Shown: positions 8,190-17,293, counted from the stretch's first letter. The stretch: DNA of 30,681 nucleotides from LMEP-6097 sp049314535 (GCA_049314535.1 JBMOEX010000008.1:1-30681), one strand, 5' to 3'. Notes: generated from the sequence alone by a model not told the origin. A program made the numbers and translations.

Positions 8190-9293
8190 ATGCAAGTTAG
8201 ACCAGCTATTACCTCTAATGCTCGATTTCACCGAGATGCTTGGTTAGAGATTAATTTAGATCATTTAGAGAGTAATTTGCAGACTATTTACCAGCAGGCG
8301 AAAAAGCCACTTATATTGGTTTTAAAAGCTGATGCCTATGGGCATGGAGCTGGAGTTATAGCTAATATGCTTGATTCTTATTCCATGGTTCACGCTTATG
8401 CAGTGGCGAATATAGATGAGGCTATTAATCTAAGGCAGTCTACTGAAAAGAAAATTATTGTTTTAGGCATAACGCCAGAATGGTCATATAGTGTAGCTGT
8501 TGAAAAAAATATAGAGCTGACTATTGCAGATGAAAAATCTGCAGAAAAACTAAATCGTATCGCCTTTGATCTTTCTAAAGTCGCTAAAATTCATCTAAAA
8601 CTAGATACAGGGATGAATCGTATTGGTTTTAAGGTAGAAAAGCCAGAATATTTTAAAGAGATTATCAAAAGAGTAGATATGCTTTTTAATCTGAAAATAC
8701 AGAGTATTTTTTCACATTATTCTGCTTCTGAAGATGTACAGTTATGCGCTATTCAGACTACACGTTTTATTAATGCTACTGATAATATTAATTTCCCGCG
8801 TCATATCGCAAGCAGTAAAGCTGCTCGTCTTATAAATCAAGATCCTTTTGATTACGTGCGTGTCGGGATTGAGTTATTTGGTTTAGATAATCCTATCTTG
8901 AAACCAGTTATGTCTCTGCTTGCTAGAGCGGTTTTCATAAAACAAATAGGTCCAGGTGAAGCTGTGAGCTATAACGGGACTTGGAGTACTAAGCGAACTA
9001 CTAAGATAGTTACACTACCATTGGGTTATGCTGATGGTATACCAAGAGCTTTATCGAATCGCATTAAAGCTTACGTTAACGAAAGCTTTATATCACAGGT
9101 AGGCTTGATAACCATGGATCAGATTATGTTTGACATTGGTGATACCGAAGATATTAAAGTTGGAGACCAAGTTGAGCTTATAGGTCCGCATTTACCACTT
9201 AAGGAATGGGCTAAATTATTAAATACTATTAGCTATGAATTAGTTACTTCTTTAAATTTACGTTTGCCGAAGGTTTATACGAGAGATTTATAG
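8190..9293 (+). CDS. alr: Alanine racemase
   Basis: A PLP enzyme interconverting L- and D-alanine, supplying D-Ala for peptidoglycan in the cytoplasm. The PLP lysine lies in LVLKADAYGHGAG (Lys46), the N-terminal RDAWLEINLDHLESNL is the normal lead-in to the TIM-like barrel, and GMNRIGF and SHYSASED follow. The C-terminal barrel carries the second catalytic base in GEAVSYNGTW (Tyr near 263), with the LPLGYADGIPR and ITMDQIMFDIG motifs after it. At 367 residues it is the usual length. It sits 15 nt after uppS, forming a two-gene envelope unit. Its stop codon lies at the edge of a structured repeat that may act as terminator. Confidence 0.95.
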   Translation: MQVRPAITSNARFHRDAWLEINLDHLESNLQTIYQQAKKPLILVLKADAYGHGAGVIANMLDSYSMVHAYAVANIDEAINLRQSTEKKIIVLGITPEWSYSVAVEKNIELTIADEKSAEKLNRIAFDLSKVAKIHLKLDTGMNRIGFKVEKPEYFKEIIKRVDMLFNLKIQSIFSHYSASEDVQLCAIQTTRFINATDNINFPRHIASSKAARLINQDPFDYVRVGIELFGLDNPILKPVMSLLARAVFIKQIGPGEAVSYNGTWSTKRTTKIVTLPLGYADGIPRALSNRIKAYVNESFISQVGLITMDQIMFDIGDTEDIKVGDQVELIGPHLPLKEWAKLLNTISYELVTSLNLRLPKVYTRDL

Positions 9294-9414
9294 GCACTGT
9301 AGCGGAACTCCAATTTCTGCGTTTTCGTCGTCCTCATGATCCTCATGTATGCTTGATACACTGCGGTTATTCGTCCTCCTCAGCCTTGAACTTGTTCGTT
9401 CGGCTACAGTGCCT
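9292..9414. repeat. Structured intergenic repeat, copy 1 (long form)
   Basis: A 123-nt element bounded by AGGCACTGTAGC (9292-9303) and its exact reverse complement (9403-9414); the pairing extends to 16 of 17 bases. Inside is a core TTTCTGCGTTTTCGT (9314-9328), a related second block CTGCGGTTATTCGTCCTCCT (9361-9380), and a small hairpin ATGTAT-GCTTG-ATACA (9345-9360). The core matches copy 2 at 17309-17335 in 24 of 27 positions, although the outer stems differ. It starts on the alr stop codon and could fold in RNA as a terminator. Family name not known to me. Confidence 0.75.
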
Positions 9415-9500
9415 TAATTCTTCTGAAACGCAGATGGTTTCTCTGATGAATATTACAGAGATTTCATTCTCTTAACCTAGGCTTAAAAAAGATATGGTTT

Positions 9501-10010
9501 ATGGAATGCATGGCGATAGGCGGACCTAATAACCCATTAGCGAACTTATTTATTAAGAATAATGCTACTGCTGGGCTTGCACCAAAAAATCAAACAGAGC
9601 AAGTTTCTTCTACTGAAGAAACCTCCGTTGATAATACAAGTAAGTCAGCTGGGCGTATTGCACAATTGCGTGCGGAAACTTTAGGTGATGTTTTTGGAAC
9701 CGTAGGTGCTGATGCTGTAGCGAAGACCGCTGGAGCTAGTTCCGTTGCTTCTAGTGCAATTAAACTTGATAACACTTCTGGAATAACGGCGACAAGTGCT
9801 CTTGGAGAACCGAGTTCAGTTACTGCTATTAATAATCCAGTTTTTGGTGAAATCGCTGCTTCTGGAAATTCTGAAACAGCTTTCGCAAATCAACAGTTAT
9901 TACTTGCAGCTAAAATGAGTCAGGCTGGTGGAATCAGTGGTGATTTTCAAGTTTCTACAGCGAATGCGGAGTTAGAGAAAGATAATAGACTACTAGCTTC
10001 AGTGGGCTAA
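9501..10010 (+). CDS. Hypothetical low-complexity protein (Ala/Ser/Thr-rich)
   Basis: I do not recognise this 169-residue protein. It has no hydrophobic signal or membrane segment and is rich in Ala, Ser, Thr and Asn throughout, with one likely helix RIAQLRAETLGDVF (about 52-65) and a second near AFANQQLLLAAKMSQAG (127-143). The beginning GGPNNPLANLFI is mildly hydrophobic. The composition resembles the Ser/Thr/Asn linkers of the exported-protein candidates further right, but the aromatic motif is absent. The start could be Met1 or Met4; neither has a strong Shine-Dalgarno sequence. It lies between a structured repeat and a convergent terminator, so it appears to be a single-gene unit. Confidence 0.6.
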   Translation: MECMAIGGPNNPLANLFIKNNATAGLAPKNQTEQVSSTEETSVDNTSKSAGRIAQLRAETLGDVFGTVGADAVAKTAGASSVASSAIKLDNTSGITATSALGEPSSVTAINNPVFGEIAASGNSETAFANQQLLLAAKMSQAGGISGDFQVSTANAELEKDNRLLASVG

Positions 10011-10011
10011 T

Positions 10012-10024
10012 ATACAGCCTGTAT
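10012..10024. terminator. Short hairpin between convergent genes
   Basis: ATACA-GCC-TGTAT is a 5-bp stem with a 3-nt loop directly after the stop at 10010. It is followed by CAGTTTTAG on the plus strand and faces the end of a convergent gene at 10030. It may terminate plus-strand transcription; the T-run is imperfect. Confidence 0.35.
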
Positions 10025-10029
10025 CAGTT

Positions 10030-10332
10030 TTAGTTAATAAATTTTTTAAACCAAGGGCTAAAGAGTAAACATTTTTTAATGGCGGTTTTACCAGTATAAA
10101 TACGCTTATCTGAAACATTCGGAATGAAACTTTCGTCTAAGAATTCGAAGTCTTCGCTTATATTAAAGTCAATCATAAACAACAGTTCACGATTAGCTAG
10201 TTTATGATCTGCATTTTCAGCTCGGCTAATGAAATTCAGCTCTGGCTCTGTTATTAATCGTAAAAAAAAGACTAGAGAACGGTGTTCCCAGATAGATGAA
10301 TCGTAAATAAAGAAATATTTACAGGAGTTCAC
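10030..10332 (-). CDS. Small hypothetical protein coupled to pyruvate kinase
   Basis: I do not recognise this 100-residue protein. It is mixed alpha/beta in character with many aromatic residues (CKYFFIYDSSIW, SLVFFLRLI, LLFSPWFKKFIN), no clear signal peptide and no known motif. Its ATG overlaps the pyk stop by 4 nt, so it is very probably translated by coupling at the end of the pabA-anmK-pyk operon. It is too short for the extra C-terminal domain of some pyruvate kinases, and its frame differs from that of pyk, so it does not look like a broken part of that gene. Confidence 0.6.
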   Translation of the reverse strand: MNSCKYFFIYDSSIWEHRSLVFFLRLITEPELNFISRAENADHKLANRELLFMIDFNISEDFEFLDESFIPNVSDKRIYTGKTAIKKCLLFSPWFKKFIN

Positions 10333-11906
10333 TTAAGACTGCAATGCTCATCTCTCTGTATACTTGGACCAAGCTTTTTATCGTGAAGTGCTTTACTGTA
10401 CTGCTTCAGTTCAAGGATAGAGCCATCACATTTATGAATTTTAATGAAATTAGAAACGCCACGAGCAGCTAAAGGTAAGCCACCAGTGATTACCACGCTA
10501 TCACCGTGATCGACGTAACCGCCTTTAATAAGGTGTTTTTCAATATTATAAATAGTATTAGTCGTTTCTTCGACTTCATCAAAATATATAGGAAGCACTC
10601 CCCAAACCATAGATAAGGAGTTATAGGTAAATTCATAAGTAGTCGCCGCGATAATTCTCGCTTCAGGACGCAGTCTAGATACCATCATCGCACTTTTTCC
10701 AGAACAAGAAAATACTACTATATTCTCTATATGCTGTAATTTAGAAAAAGTCTCAACGGCTTGAGCTATCGCATAACGATTAATATCGTCTGTCTGATTA
10801 GGATCTAAGTCTTTAAGGTTACGCCTCTCAACTTTAATTTCACCAGATTTTTCTACTTCTAGAGCGATTTTCGCCATCATCTGAATAGTCTCTTTAGGGA
10901 AAGCACCAGTGGCTGTTTCATTAGAAAGCATGATCGCATCAGTACCATCAAGAATAGCGTTCGCTACATCTGAAACTTCTGCACGTGTAGGAAACGGTTT
11001 CGTAATCATCGAATCCATCATCTGCGTAGCGGTAATAGCAAATTTCTTCTTATAATTAGCTCTACTGATGATCTGCTTCTGTATCATCGGAACTTTTTCT
11101 GGTTCTAATTCTACGCCTAGATCACCACGCGCTACCATTACACCATCTACTACATCTAAAATTTCATCTAACTCAGCTACAGCTTGTGGTTTTTCAATTT
11201 TAGCGATTACTTTAATCGGTAACTGGTCTACATTGCACTCGTCGATTAGTTTTCTAAGTTCGAGTACGTCATCTGCGGTCTTAACAAAAGATAGGGCGAT
11301 GAATTCAGCAGAATGTTTGACTGCTTGTACTATATCTTCTCTGTCTTTATCTGTTATAGAAGCTAAATTAGCTTGGTGTGATTCAGGAAGATTCACTCCC
11401 TTATTAGATTTAATGACTCCACCAAAGATGACGTTACATCTAACGTCATTACCTTTAACTTCCGTAGCACGTAACCTAATTAAACCATCGTCTATAAGGA
11501 CTTGCTGGCCAGCAAGTACATCTTTAGTTAGTGCTGGGTAGTTACGAATAAAAATTCTTTTTAGTGAGACGCTAGCTGAATAGTCCGCTGTATCAGCATC
11601 AGAGGTAAGGATAATTTCTTCGCCTTGTTTAATAATGACTCCTTCGTCTGGCAGTGTCCCAGTCCTGATTTTAGGTCCCTGAATGTCTACTAAAATACCT
11701 ATAGGTCTTTTTAATTCTTTAGCGATTTTACGCACTCTGTTAAGTCTTTCTGCTCTTGAATCCCAGTCTCCGTGGGAACAATTAAGCCTAGCTACATTCA
11801 TTCCAGCAAGAATAAGTTCTCTTATAGTCTCCTCTGTTTCAGAAGCTGGTCCTAGCGTCGCTACTATTTTAGTTTTTGGGGTATTTCTTAAATTGAGGTT
11901 AGACAT
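10329..11906 (-). CDS. pyk: Pyruvate kinase
   Basis: Catalyses the last step of glycolysis, phosphoenolpyruvate plus ADP to pyruvate plus ATP. The start RNTPKTKIVATLGPASETEE and GMNVARLNCSHGDW form the substrate-binding beginning. VIAKIEKPQAVAELDEI with VARGDLGVELE holds the catalytic Lys and metal-binding Glu/Asp, and ITATQMMDSMI and PTRAEVSDVANAILDG complete the PK signature. The regulatory C-terminal domain (ARIIAATTYEFTYNSLSMVWG) is present. At 525 residues it is somewhat longer than the common 470-480, mainly at the C-terminus. It overlaps the end of anmK by 8 nt and is followed by an overlapping small gene. A Shine-Dalgarno-like AGGA precedes the start. Confidence 0.95.
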   Translation of the reverse strand: MSNLNLRNTPKTKIVATLGPASETEETIRELILAGMNVARLNCSHGDWDSRAERLNRVRKIAKELKRPIGILVDIQGPKIRTGTLPDEGVIIKQGEEIILTSDADTADYSASVSLKRIFIRNYPALTKDVLAGQQVLIDDGLIRLRATEVKGNDVRCNVIFGGVIKSNKGVNLPESHQANLASITDKDREDIVQAVKHSAEFIALSFVKTADDVLELRKLIDECNVDQLPIKVIAKIEKPQAVAELDEILDVVDGVMVARGDLGVELEPEKVPMIQKQIISRANYKKKFAITATQMMDSMITKPFPTRAEVSDVANAILDGTDAIMLSNETATGAFPKETIQMMAKIALEVEKSGEIKVERRNLKDLDPNQTDDINRYAIAQAVETFSKLQHIENIVVFSCSGKSAMMVSRLRPEARIIAATTYEFTYNSLSMVWGVLPIYFDEVEETTNTIYNIEKHLIKGGYVDHGDSVVITGGLPLAARGVSNFIKIHKCDGSILELKQYSKALHDKKLGPSIQRDEHCSLK

Positions 11907-12975
11907 ATGATATTTTTCCTAGTATGCTAGAAGCCTTAGCGCCAGTGGAGCTTGGAACATTGTTAGCCATCCTATTATAGCTTGTATAAGCTAGTAAAGA
12001 GAATAAAATCGCTTCTTTATACTGACTCATAATCCCACACTGCTGATGATCACTAAAAGTTATGGCTGGATTTAGTTCCTTTAGTTTTTCTGCAAGAAAG
12101 TTATTGTTAATACCGCCTCCAGAAATTAGTACTTTGCTAATGGGATATTTCTGTAGCTCTGTGCTAATGGTTTTGGCTGTTAAGTAAGTAGCTGAGCTGA
12201 TAATGTTTTGTGTATTCCCTAAATCTAAAAATTTATCTGCAAATTTATGATTAAACAGCTCTCGCCCTGTAGATTTGGGCGGAGGGAGTCTAAAATAATC
12301 GGTGTTTTTAATAAGATTATCGACGAATTTTTCATTGACTTTACCTTTGAAAGCTATTTCGCCATTTTTATCAAAAGGTTTATTGTAGAGCTTTTGGCAG
12401 AGATTATCGATCAAGGTATTACCTGGTCCTGTGTCATAAGCTATGCAGGGAGAGTCTTTCACTAAGACTGTGATATTCGCGATACCGCCAATGTTTAAAG
12501 TAGCGATATTTTCGCTGTCAGATCTCACTAATCTATCATCTAAAAAGCTTATTAAAGGTGCACCACCACCACCACGTGCCATATCTGCTGGTCTGAAATC
12601 TGAGATAGTGTCAATGTTAGTGAGATTAGCTATTAGAGATCCTTCACCTAACTGCCATGTACTTTCCTTACCGTGGAAAATCGTCTGTCCATGAATGCCA
12701 ATAAGATATATCTGTTCATTATATTTTTCTTTAAAAGAGTTTATACTTTCAGCGAGAAAACGACTAAAGGCGAAATTCAGATTAGAGATTTCATCTAAAT
12801 TACCATTCTGTTTATTTATAAGTTTTTCAAAAATAGTTCTAAGCGTAGGATCGAAGGGAACGCTGTCCTCGCGAATCACTGAGTAATTTTTAAGATTATG
12901 AATGTCATGCCAGTCTATCAGCGCAAAGTCAATTGCATCTACTGAGGTACCGGTGTTAACGCCTAGGACTCGCAT
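11899..12975 (-). CDS. anmK: Anhydro-N-acetylmuramic acid kinase
   Basis: Phosphorylates and opens 1,6-anhydro-MurNAc released by lytic transglycosylases, recycling peptidoglycan sugars into metabolism. The ATP-binding start GVNTGTSVDAIDFAL (usually G.MSGTS.DGIDAAL), IGIHGQTIFHG, ADMARGGGGAPL, ATLNIGGIANITVL and AYDTGPGNTLIDN are all family motifs; the C-terminal LISGGGINNNFL is also typical. Length is 358 residues, normal. It begins immediately after the pabA stop codon and ends inside the start of pyk, so it is the middle gene of a compact operon. The first motif deviates (NTGTSVDA) but keeps the catalytic Asp. Confidence 0.93.
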   Translation of the reverse strand: MRVLGVNTGTSVDAIDFALIDWHDIHNLKNYSVIREDSVPFDPTLRTIFEKLINKQNGNLDEISNLNFAFSRFLAESINSFKEKYNEQIYLIGIHGQTIFHGKESTWQLGEGSLIANLTNIDTISDFRPADMARGGGGAPLISFLDDRLVRSDSENIATLNIGGIANITVLVKDSPCIAYDTGPGNTLIDNLCQKLYNKPFDKNGEIAFKGKVNEKFVDNLIKNTDYFRLPPPKSTGRELFNHKFADKFLDLGNTQNIISSATYLTAKTISTELQKYPISKVLISGGGINNNFLAEKLKELNPAITFSDHQQCGIMSQYKEAILFSLLAYTSYNRMANNVPSSTGAKASSILGKISYV

Positions 12976-13575
12976 TTAAACTTTCACCTTTAAAAAATTT
13001 TTTAAAAGCTGATGACCATATTCAGAGAGTATGGACTCTGGGTGATACTGAACACCGAAGAGATTTTTAAAATCTTTATGGGTAACAGCCATGACTAGTT
13101 CATCTGCAGTTTTAGCGATTATTCGTAAATTAGAATCCTGAATACTAGATCTGTCTATGACAAGTGAGTGATAGCGAGTCGCAGTGAAATGTTTAGGGAT
13201 ATCTCGAAAAAGTTCTGAACTCTCATCATGCTCTATGACACTGGTTTTCCCGTGCATAAGATAAGGAGCCTTAACGACTTCTCCCCCGAAAGCCTCTCCT
13301 ATAGCCTGATGTCCAAGGCAGACGCCTAGAATGGGGATCTTCGCTGCTAATAGTTTAATCGATTCGATACTGAGTTTAGAATCTTTAGGTTTACCCGGAC
13401 CAGGAGAAATGAGTATATGAGTAATATGTTCGGCTTTTAAAAAATTTTCTAATTCAGAGCTGGGGAATTCATCATTCCTAATTACTTTTACTTCTGCTCC
13501 TATCTCTCCTAGGTACTGGACTAGGTTATAGGTGAAGCTGTCGTAATTATCAATGACTAAGACTTTAGGAGACAT
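12976..13575 (-). CDS. pabA/trpG: Glutamine amidotransferase subunit of anthranilate or aminodeoxychorismate synthase
   Basis: A class I amidotransferase that takes ammonia from glutamine for the chorismate-using partner in tryptophan or folate synthesis. The start DNYDSFTYNLVQYLGE, ISPGPGKP (oxyanion region), the nucleophile Cys in GVCLGHQAIGEAFGG (about residue 81) and the His-Glu pair in GVQYHPES (about 174-181) are complete. At 199 residues it is a stand-alone subunit. No partner gene (trpE or pabB) is nearby, so it may serve both pathways. A TATCAT box at 13584-13589 lies 8 nt before the ATG with no Shine-Dalgarno, as for other housekeeping genes here. anmK begins directly at its stop. 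Confidence 0.92.
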   Translation of the reverse strand: MSPKVLVIDNYDSFTYNLVQYLGEIGAEVKVIRNDEFPSSELENFLKAEHITHILISPGPGKPKDSKLSIESIKLLAAKIPILGVCLGHQAIGEAFGGEVVKAPYLMHGKTSVIEHDESSELFRDIPKHFTATRYHSLVIDRSSIQDSNLRIIAKTADELVMAVTHKDFKNLFGVQYHPESILSEYGHQLLKNFLKVKV

Positions 13576-13670
13576 TTATTCTAATGATACAAGACTATCT
13601 TAAGGGCTTAACAGTTTATTTCTAATTATGGGATTACCGAAGCTTAACCTCGCTTAGATAAATTAATATT

Positions 13671-14294
13671 ATGGATATATCATCTATATTTACAGTATCT
13701 TTGCCTGGATTAACAGATATACAGAAGAAAGCTTTTGAAACGTCAATTAAAGAGGCTGATGTTAATCGTGATAATATCCTTGATCAAAAGGAATTTACAG
13801 AAGCTACTAAAAAATTCAGTAAGACCGATGAGTTTAAAAGTCTTTCAGTAGAAAATAAAAACCTTTTTACAGAAAAACTAAATCCAGATGCCATATGGGG
13901 TCAGCAGTCGGGTGTTACATCTGTTATTAATTTTGATGGTAATAAATTACAGACTGAGTATTATGAGAAAGCCTTAAAAGAAGGTAAGAAAGGTGAAGAT
14001 GGTAAACCTTTGGTTACTAAGGATCAGTTGGATTTTGCGAAGCAAAATGGTTTTGGGGATGTGAATGGTGATGGCAAGATCACTGGTAATGAGTTAAAAA
14101 TCGCTGATATTAATGGTGATGGAAAAGTAGATGCTCAGGATGGCGATATTAATAAGGATCGTAAGATTAATAAAGAAGATAGAGGTATTAATTTAGGATC
14201 TAGTGAAACCAACTCTAGTAATGGCTTTGATCCTAAAATATTCGCGAAATTTCTTGAAGACCTTATTAAGATTTGGGCTCCAAAGAGACGCTAG
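13671..14294 (+). CDS. EF-hand (dockerin-like) calcium-binding protein
   Basis: A 207-residue protein with four EF-hand calcium loops: one near the start (D30 VNRDNILDQKEF) and three close together at about 130-142 (DVNGDGKITGNEL), 146-157 (DINGDGKVDAQD) and 159-170 (DINKDRKINKED). The last two sit 13 residues apart, a packing seen in dockerin-type and bacterial extracellular calcium proteins. There is no clear signal peptide; the N-terminus SSIFTVSLPGLTDIQKKAF is amphipathic. The basic C-terminus IFAKFLEDLIKIWAPKRR looks helical. Function unknown; calcium binding is well supported. A decayed relative of its first EF-hand region lies at the right end of the window. Confidence 0.8.
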   Translation: MDISSIFTVSLPGLTDIQKKAFETSIKEADVNRDNILDQKEFTEATKKFSKTDEFKSLSVENKNLFTEKLNPDAIWGQQSGVTSVINFDGNKLQTEYYEKALKEGKKGEDGKPLVTKDQLDFAKQNGFGDVNGDGKITGNELKIADINGDGKVDAQDGDINKDRKINKEDRGINLGSSETNSSNGFDPKIFAKFLEDLIKIWAPKRR

Positions 14295-14375
14295 TTCTAG
14301 TGTAGAATACAGCAACTAAAACTCCTTAATCTGTATTTAATCTTTTTCGAGTAAACCTAATAGTAGAGGTATTTT

Positions 14376-15116
14376 ATGCGTTATTTTAGTAATGCCCTAG
14401 AGGATAGAAGAGTTTATATTGGAGATTCTGGAATTAATCCTTATGCGGGTCTTCCTAGAACTCGTTCTGCTGAAGTACTTCAGAAATTGACTGCTGGAAA
14501 AACTTTAACGGAAGCGACGACTGTTAGTAATATTACAAATACTAATCCAGTAGATTCCTTTACTAATACTAATCTTGGGTCTTCTAATTCTTTTAAATTA
14601 TTATCAAGTGTTAATGGTAATAATAATAGCGATAATAATGGCGATAATACCTCTGCCTGGATTGATGCTGGGGCGGCTTCCAATTATTCAAATCCTGATA
14701 ATACTGATGCTTCTCCTCGGTATTCTGATCTATCTCCTGCAATGAGAGCACACGTAGATAAATTTGGGGAGACCCCTACCTATGTTGGTAGTGATGGGAA
14801 GGTTCATGTTGACCGTGAAGCACTGATTCAAAGAGTTGTTGATTATTATGCTGGTCCCGAAGGCGGGTCGATGAATTTAAATAAGTTCTCTGTTTCAAAT
14901 TTTATGGCTGCTGGTAATGATGAGCGTATAGCTATGCTTGGAGATATGCGAAAGCAAAACGACGCAGATAAAGCTGCTAAGTTCGAAAAAGATCTGAAAC
15001 TCGCACAAGAACGTGATGCGGCGAAAGCAGCATCAAATAATCCAGCAGCATCCGGTAGTAACACAACAGCACAGGTAATAGGTACCATCGGGAAAGTAAT
15101 AACGATGCTTGTCTAG
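14376..15116 (+). CDS. Hypothetical Asn-rich protein with a YIGDSG N-terminal motif
   Basis: Family not recognised. In the 246 residues, positions 13-19 read VYIGDSG, nearly the same as LYVGDSG at the start of the 488-residue protein encoded at 27880, hinting at a shared N-terminal signal. A disordered Asn/Ser/Thr segment (about 52-115, with NGNNNSDNNGDN) is followed by a short ordered region (MRAHVDKFGETPTYVGSDGK; REALIQRVVDYYAGPEGG) and a charged coiled-coil-like stretch (KAAKFEKDLKLAQERDAAKAA). It ends with a hydrophobic VIGTIGKVITMLV. The start has AGAGG six nt upstream. It lies 81 nt after the EF-hand gene in the same direction, so the two may be co-transcribed. Confidence 0.65.
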   Translation: MRYFSNALEDRRVYIGDSGINPYAGLPRTRSAEVLQKLTAGKTLTEATTVSNITNTNPVDSFTNTNLGSSNSFKLLSSVNGNNNSDNNGDNTSAWIDAGAASNYSNPDNTDASPRYSDLSPAMRAHVDKFGETPTYVGSDGKVHVDREALIQRVVDYYAGPEGGSMNLNKFSVSNFMAAGNDERIAMLGDMRKQNDADKAAKFEKDLKLAQERDAAKAASNNPAASGSNTTAQVIGTIGKVITMLV

Positions 15117-15137
15117 CAACACAAACGCAATTTATGC

Positions 15138-17249
15138 CTAAGCCGTCTGCATCTTACCAGAAGCGATATCATTCGCTACGTTAGCAGGAACTTCTTCATA
15201 AGCATAGAATTCCATTGTAAACGTTCCTTGACCTTTAGTTTTATTTCTAATGTCAGTCGCATAGCCAAACATGTTCGCTAGTGGAACTATAGTCATTACG
15301 TGTGATTGACCGCCTAAAGTTTCCATTTTCTCTACACGACCACGTCTAGAAGAGATATCTCCGATAACATCACCCATGTATTCTTCTGGAACTTCGATGT
15401 CGACTTTCATCACAGGCTCAAGTAATACTGGCTGTGCTTTTTTCGTACCATCTTTAAACGCCATAGAACCAGCGATATTAAATGCCATCTCAGAAGAGTC
15501 TACGTCGTGGTAAGAACCGTGATTTAGAGTCGCTCTAATACCTAACATCTCATAACCAGCAAGAACTCCAGAGAGCATAGCTTCTTTAACACCTTTCTCT
15601 ACAGCTGGAATATATTCTCTAGGGATTACACCACCGACGATCTTATTCACGAATTCGAAATTCGGTAGATCTTCGCCTTCAGCATCTTTACCTATCGGTA
15701 ACGGTTCGAAATCGATAACAACGTGACCATACTGACCTCTACCACCAGACTGCTTAGCATATTTCATGTCAGATGTAGATTTGCCTCTAATCGTCTCTCT
15801 ATAAGCTACTTGTGGCTTACCAACGTCAGCCTCTACTTTAAATTCACGCTTAAGTCTATCTACAAGAATCTCTAAGTGAAGCTCACCCATACCAGAGATG
15901 ATAGTTTGACCAGTTTCGTGATCTACTTTTACTTGGAAAGTAGGATCTTCTTCAGCTAATTTATGCAGAGATAAAGATAGTTTCTCTTGATCTGCTTTAG
16001 TTTTAGGTTCTACTGCTACAGAGATAACTGGTTCTGGGATGAATAATGACTCAAGTACTACTTGCTTCTTCTCGTCACAGAAAGTGTTTCCAGTGGTAGT
16101 GTCTTTGAAACCTACTACAGCACCGATGTCTCCCGCTCTTAATTCGTCGATCTCACTGCGATCATCTGCCATCATCTTGATGATACGAGAGATACGCTCT
16201 TTTTTACCGGTAGATGAATTGTAAACATAGCTACCAGCAGTGATAAATCCAGAGTACATTCTAACGAAAGTTAAACGTCCAACAAATGGGTCAGTCATTA
16301 CTTTAAACGCTAGACCAGCCATAGGCTCATCATCATCGCACTTACGAACTACTTCTTCACCTTTAAGGTCAATGCCTTTGATTTGTTCTACATCTATAGG
16401 GCTTGGAAGGTAATCTACGACAGCGTCTAATACTTTTTGGATACCTTTATTTTTAAAAGCTGATCCGCAAAGCATAGGAATAACTTCAAGCTTAATAGTC
16501 GCTCTTCTTAATCCAGCTCTAACTTCTTCTAATGTGAAAGCATCTTCACCTTCTTCAAGATATCTGTTCATCATATCTTCATCAGTTTCAGCGATAGCTT
16601 CAATAAGCTGAGTGCGCATTTCGGCACATTTTTCAGCTAAATTTGCTGGGTAACCGTCGATGATCTCTATATCTTTTCCTAGGTCATCTTTATGGATATG
16701 AGTTTTCTTTTCTACTAGATCTACTACGCCTTCGAACTGATCTTCAGCACCGATAGGACACTGAATAGGAACAGCATTCACGCGCATATCATTACGTAAC
16801 TGATCTTTTACTCTAAAGAAATTAGCACCAGATCTATCCATCTTATTAACGAATACTACACGTGGTACTTTATAACGGTCTGCCTGTCTCCAAACTGTCT
16901 TAGTTTGAGGCTGAACACCACCTACTGAACAAAGGGTAATAATAACTGAGTCTAGAACTCTCATAGAGCGCTCAACTTCGATAGTAAAGTCAACGTGTCC
17001 AGGAGTATCAATAAGGTTAATATATTTATCTTTCCATGTCGTAGAAATCGCAGCAGCTGTAATCGTGATTCCACGCTCTTTTTCCTGCTCCATCCAGTCT
17101 GTAACTGAAGTACCTTCATGTACTTCACCGATTTTGTGGACTACGCCACTGTAAAATAAAATTCTTTCGGTAGTAGTAGTTTTACCAGCGTCGATGTGAG
17201 CTGCGATACCGATATTTCTGAAGTCTTCTCTCTTAATTTTTCTAGCCAT
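15138..17249 (-). CDS. fusA: Translation elongation factor G
   Basis: GTPase driving ribosomal translocation and recycling. G1 AHIDAGKTTTTERIL, the switch I region ERGITITAAAIST, G3 DTPGHVDFTIEVERSM and G4 VNKMDRSGANF are intact, and domains II-V follow to the end (GMGELHLEILVDRLKREF in domain III; ISSRRGRVEKMETLG in domain V). At 703 residues it is full length and the sequence is conventional. It is a single gene here, not in the usual rpsL-rpsG-fusA-tuf order. It has its own extended -10 promoter at 17282-17290 and a Shine-Dalgarno AAGGA about 7 nt before the ATG, with a palindrome next to it. Confidence 0.97.
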   Translation of the reverse strand: MARKIKREDFRNIGIAAHIDAGKTTTTERILFYSGVVHKIGEVHEGTSVTDWMEQEKERGITITAAAISTTWKDKYINLIDTPGHVDFTIEVERSMRVLDSVIITLCSVGGVQPQTKTVWRQADRYKVPRVVFVNKMDRSGANFFRVKDQLRNDMRVNAVPIQCPIGAEDQFEGVVDLVEKKTHIHKDDLGKDIEIIDGYPANLAEKCAEMRTQLIEAIAETDEDMMNRYLEEGEDAFTLEEVRAGLRRATIKLEVIPMLCGSAFKNKGIQKVLDAVVDYLPSPIDVEQIKGIDLKGEEVVRKCDDDEPMAGLAFKVMTDPFVGRLTFVRMYSGFITAGSYVYNSSTGKKERISRIIKMMADDRSEIDELRAGDIGAVVGFKDTTTGNTFCDEKKQVVLESLFIPEPVISVAVEPKTKADQEKLSLSLHKLAEEDPTFQVKVDHETGQTIISGMGELHLEILVDRLKREFKVEADVGKPQVAYRETIRGKSTSDMKYAKQSGGRGQYGHVVIDFEPLPIGKDAEGEDLPNFEFVNKIVGGVIPREYIPAVEKGVKEAMLSGVLAGYEMLGIRATLNHGSYHDVDSSEMAFNIAGSMAFKDGTKKAQPVLLEPVMKVDIEVPEEYMGDVIGDISSRRGRVEKMETLGGQSHVMTIVPLANMFGYATDIRNKTKGQGTFTMEFYAYEEVPANVANDIASGKMQTA

Positions 17250-17262
17250 GTTATTTCCTTAG

Positions 17263-17275
17263 GGTCAAATTGACC
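17263..17275. promoter_or_regulatory. Palindrome at the predicted fusA transcription start
   Basis: GGTCAA-A-TTGACC is a perfect 6-bp inverted repeat with a single central base. It lies 7-20 nt downstream of the fusA -10 box and just upstream of its Shine-Dalgarno sequence. It could be an operator or a small 5'-end structure; no regulator is suggested by the sequence. Confidence 0.4.
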
Positions 17276-17281
17276 TTAGCG

Positions 17282-17290
17282 ATTATAGCA
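17282..17290 (-). promoter_or_regulatory. Extended -10 promoter of fusA
   Basis: On the minus strand TGCTATAAT matches the extended -10 consensus (TGnTATAAT) exactly. A weak -35 (TTGTAC, 17305-17310) lies 17 bp upstream, inside the neighbouring structured repeat. Predicted transcripts would start near 17275 and have a leader of about 25 nt. Confidence 0.7.
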
Positions 17291-17293
17291 CTT

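Noticed and set aside
9415..9500. Small hairpins (GAAAC/GTTTC and TCTCTG/CAGAGA) before the gene at 9501; possible riboswitch or small RNA
   Set aside because: Stems of 5-6 bp in isolation, no recognised riboswitch consensus; expected by chance.
11068..11910. Plus-strand ORFs opposite pyruvate kinase
   Set aside because: The translations are Ser/Thr-rich antisense products of a conserved enzyme gene; no independent support.
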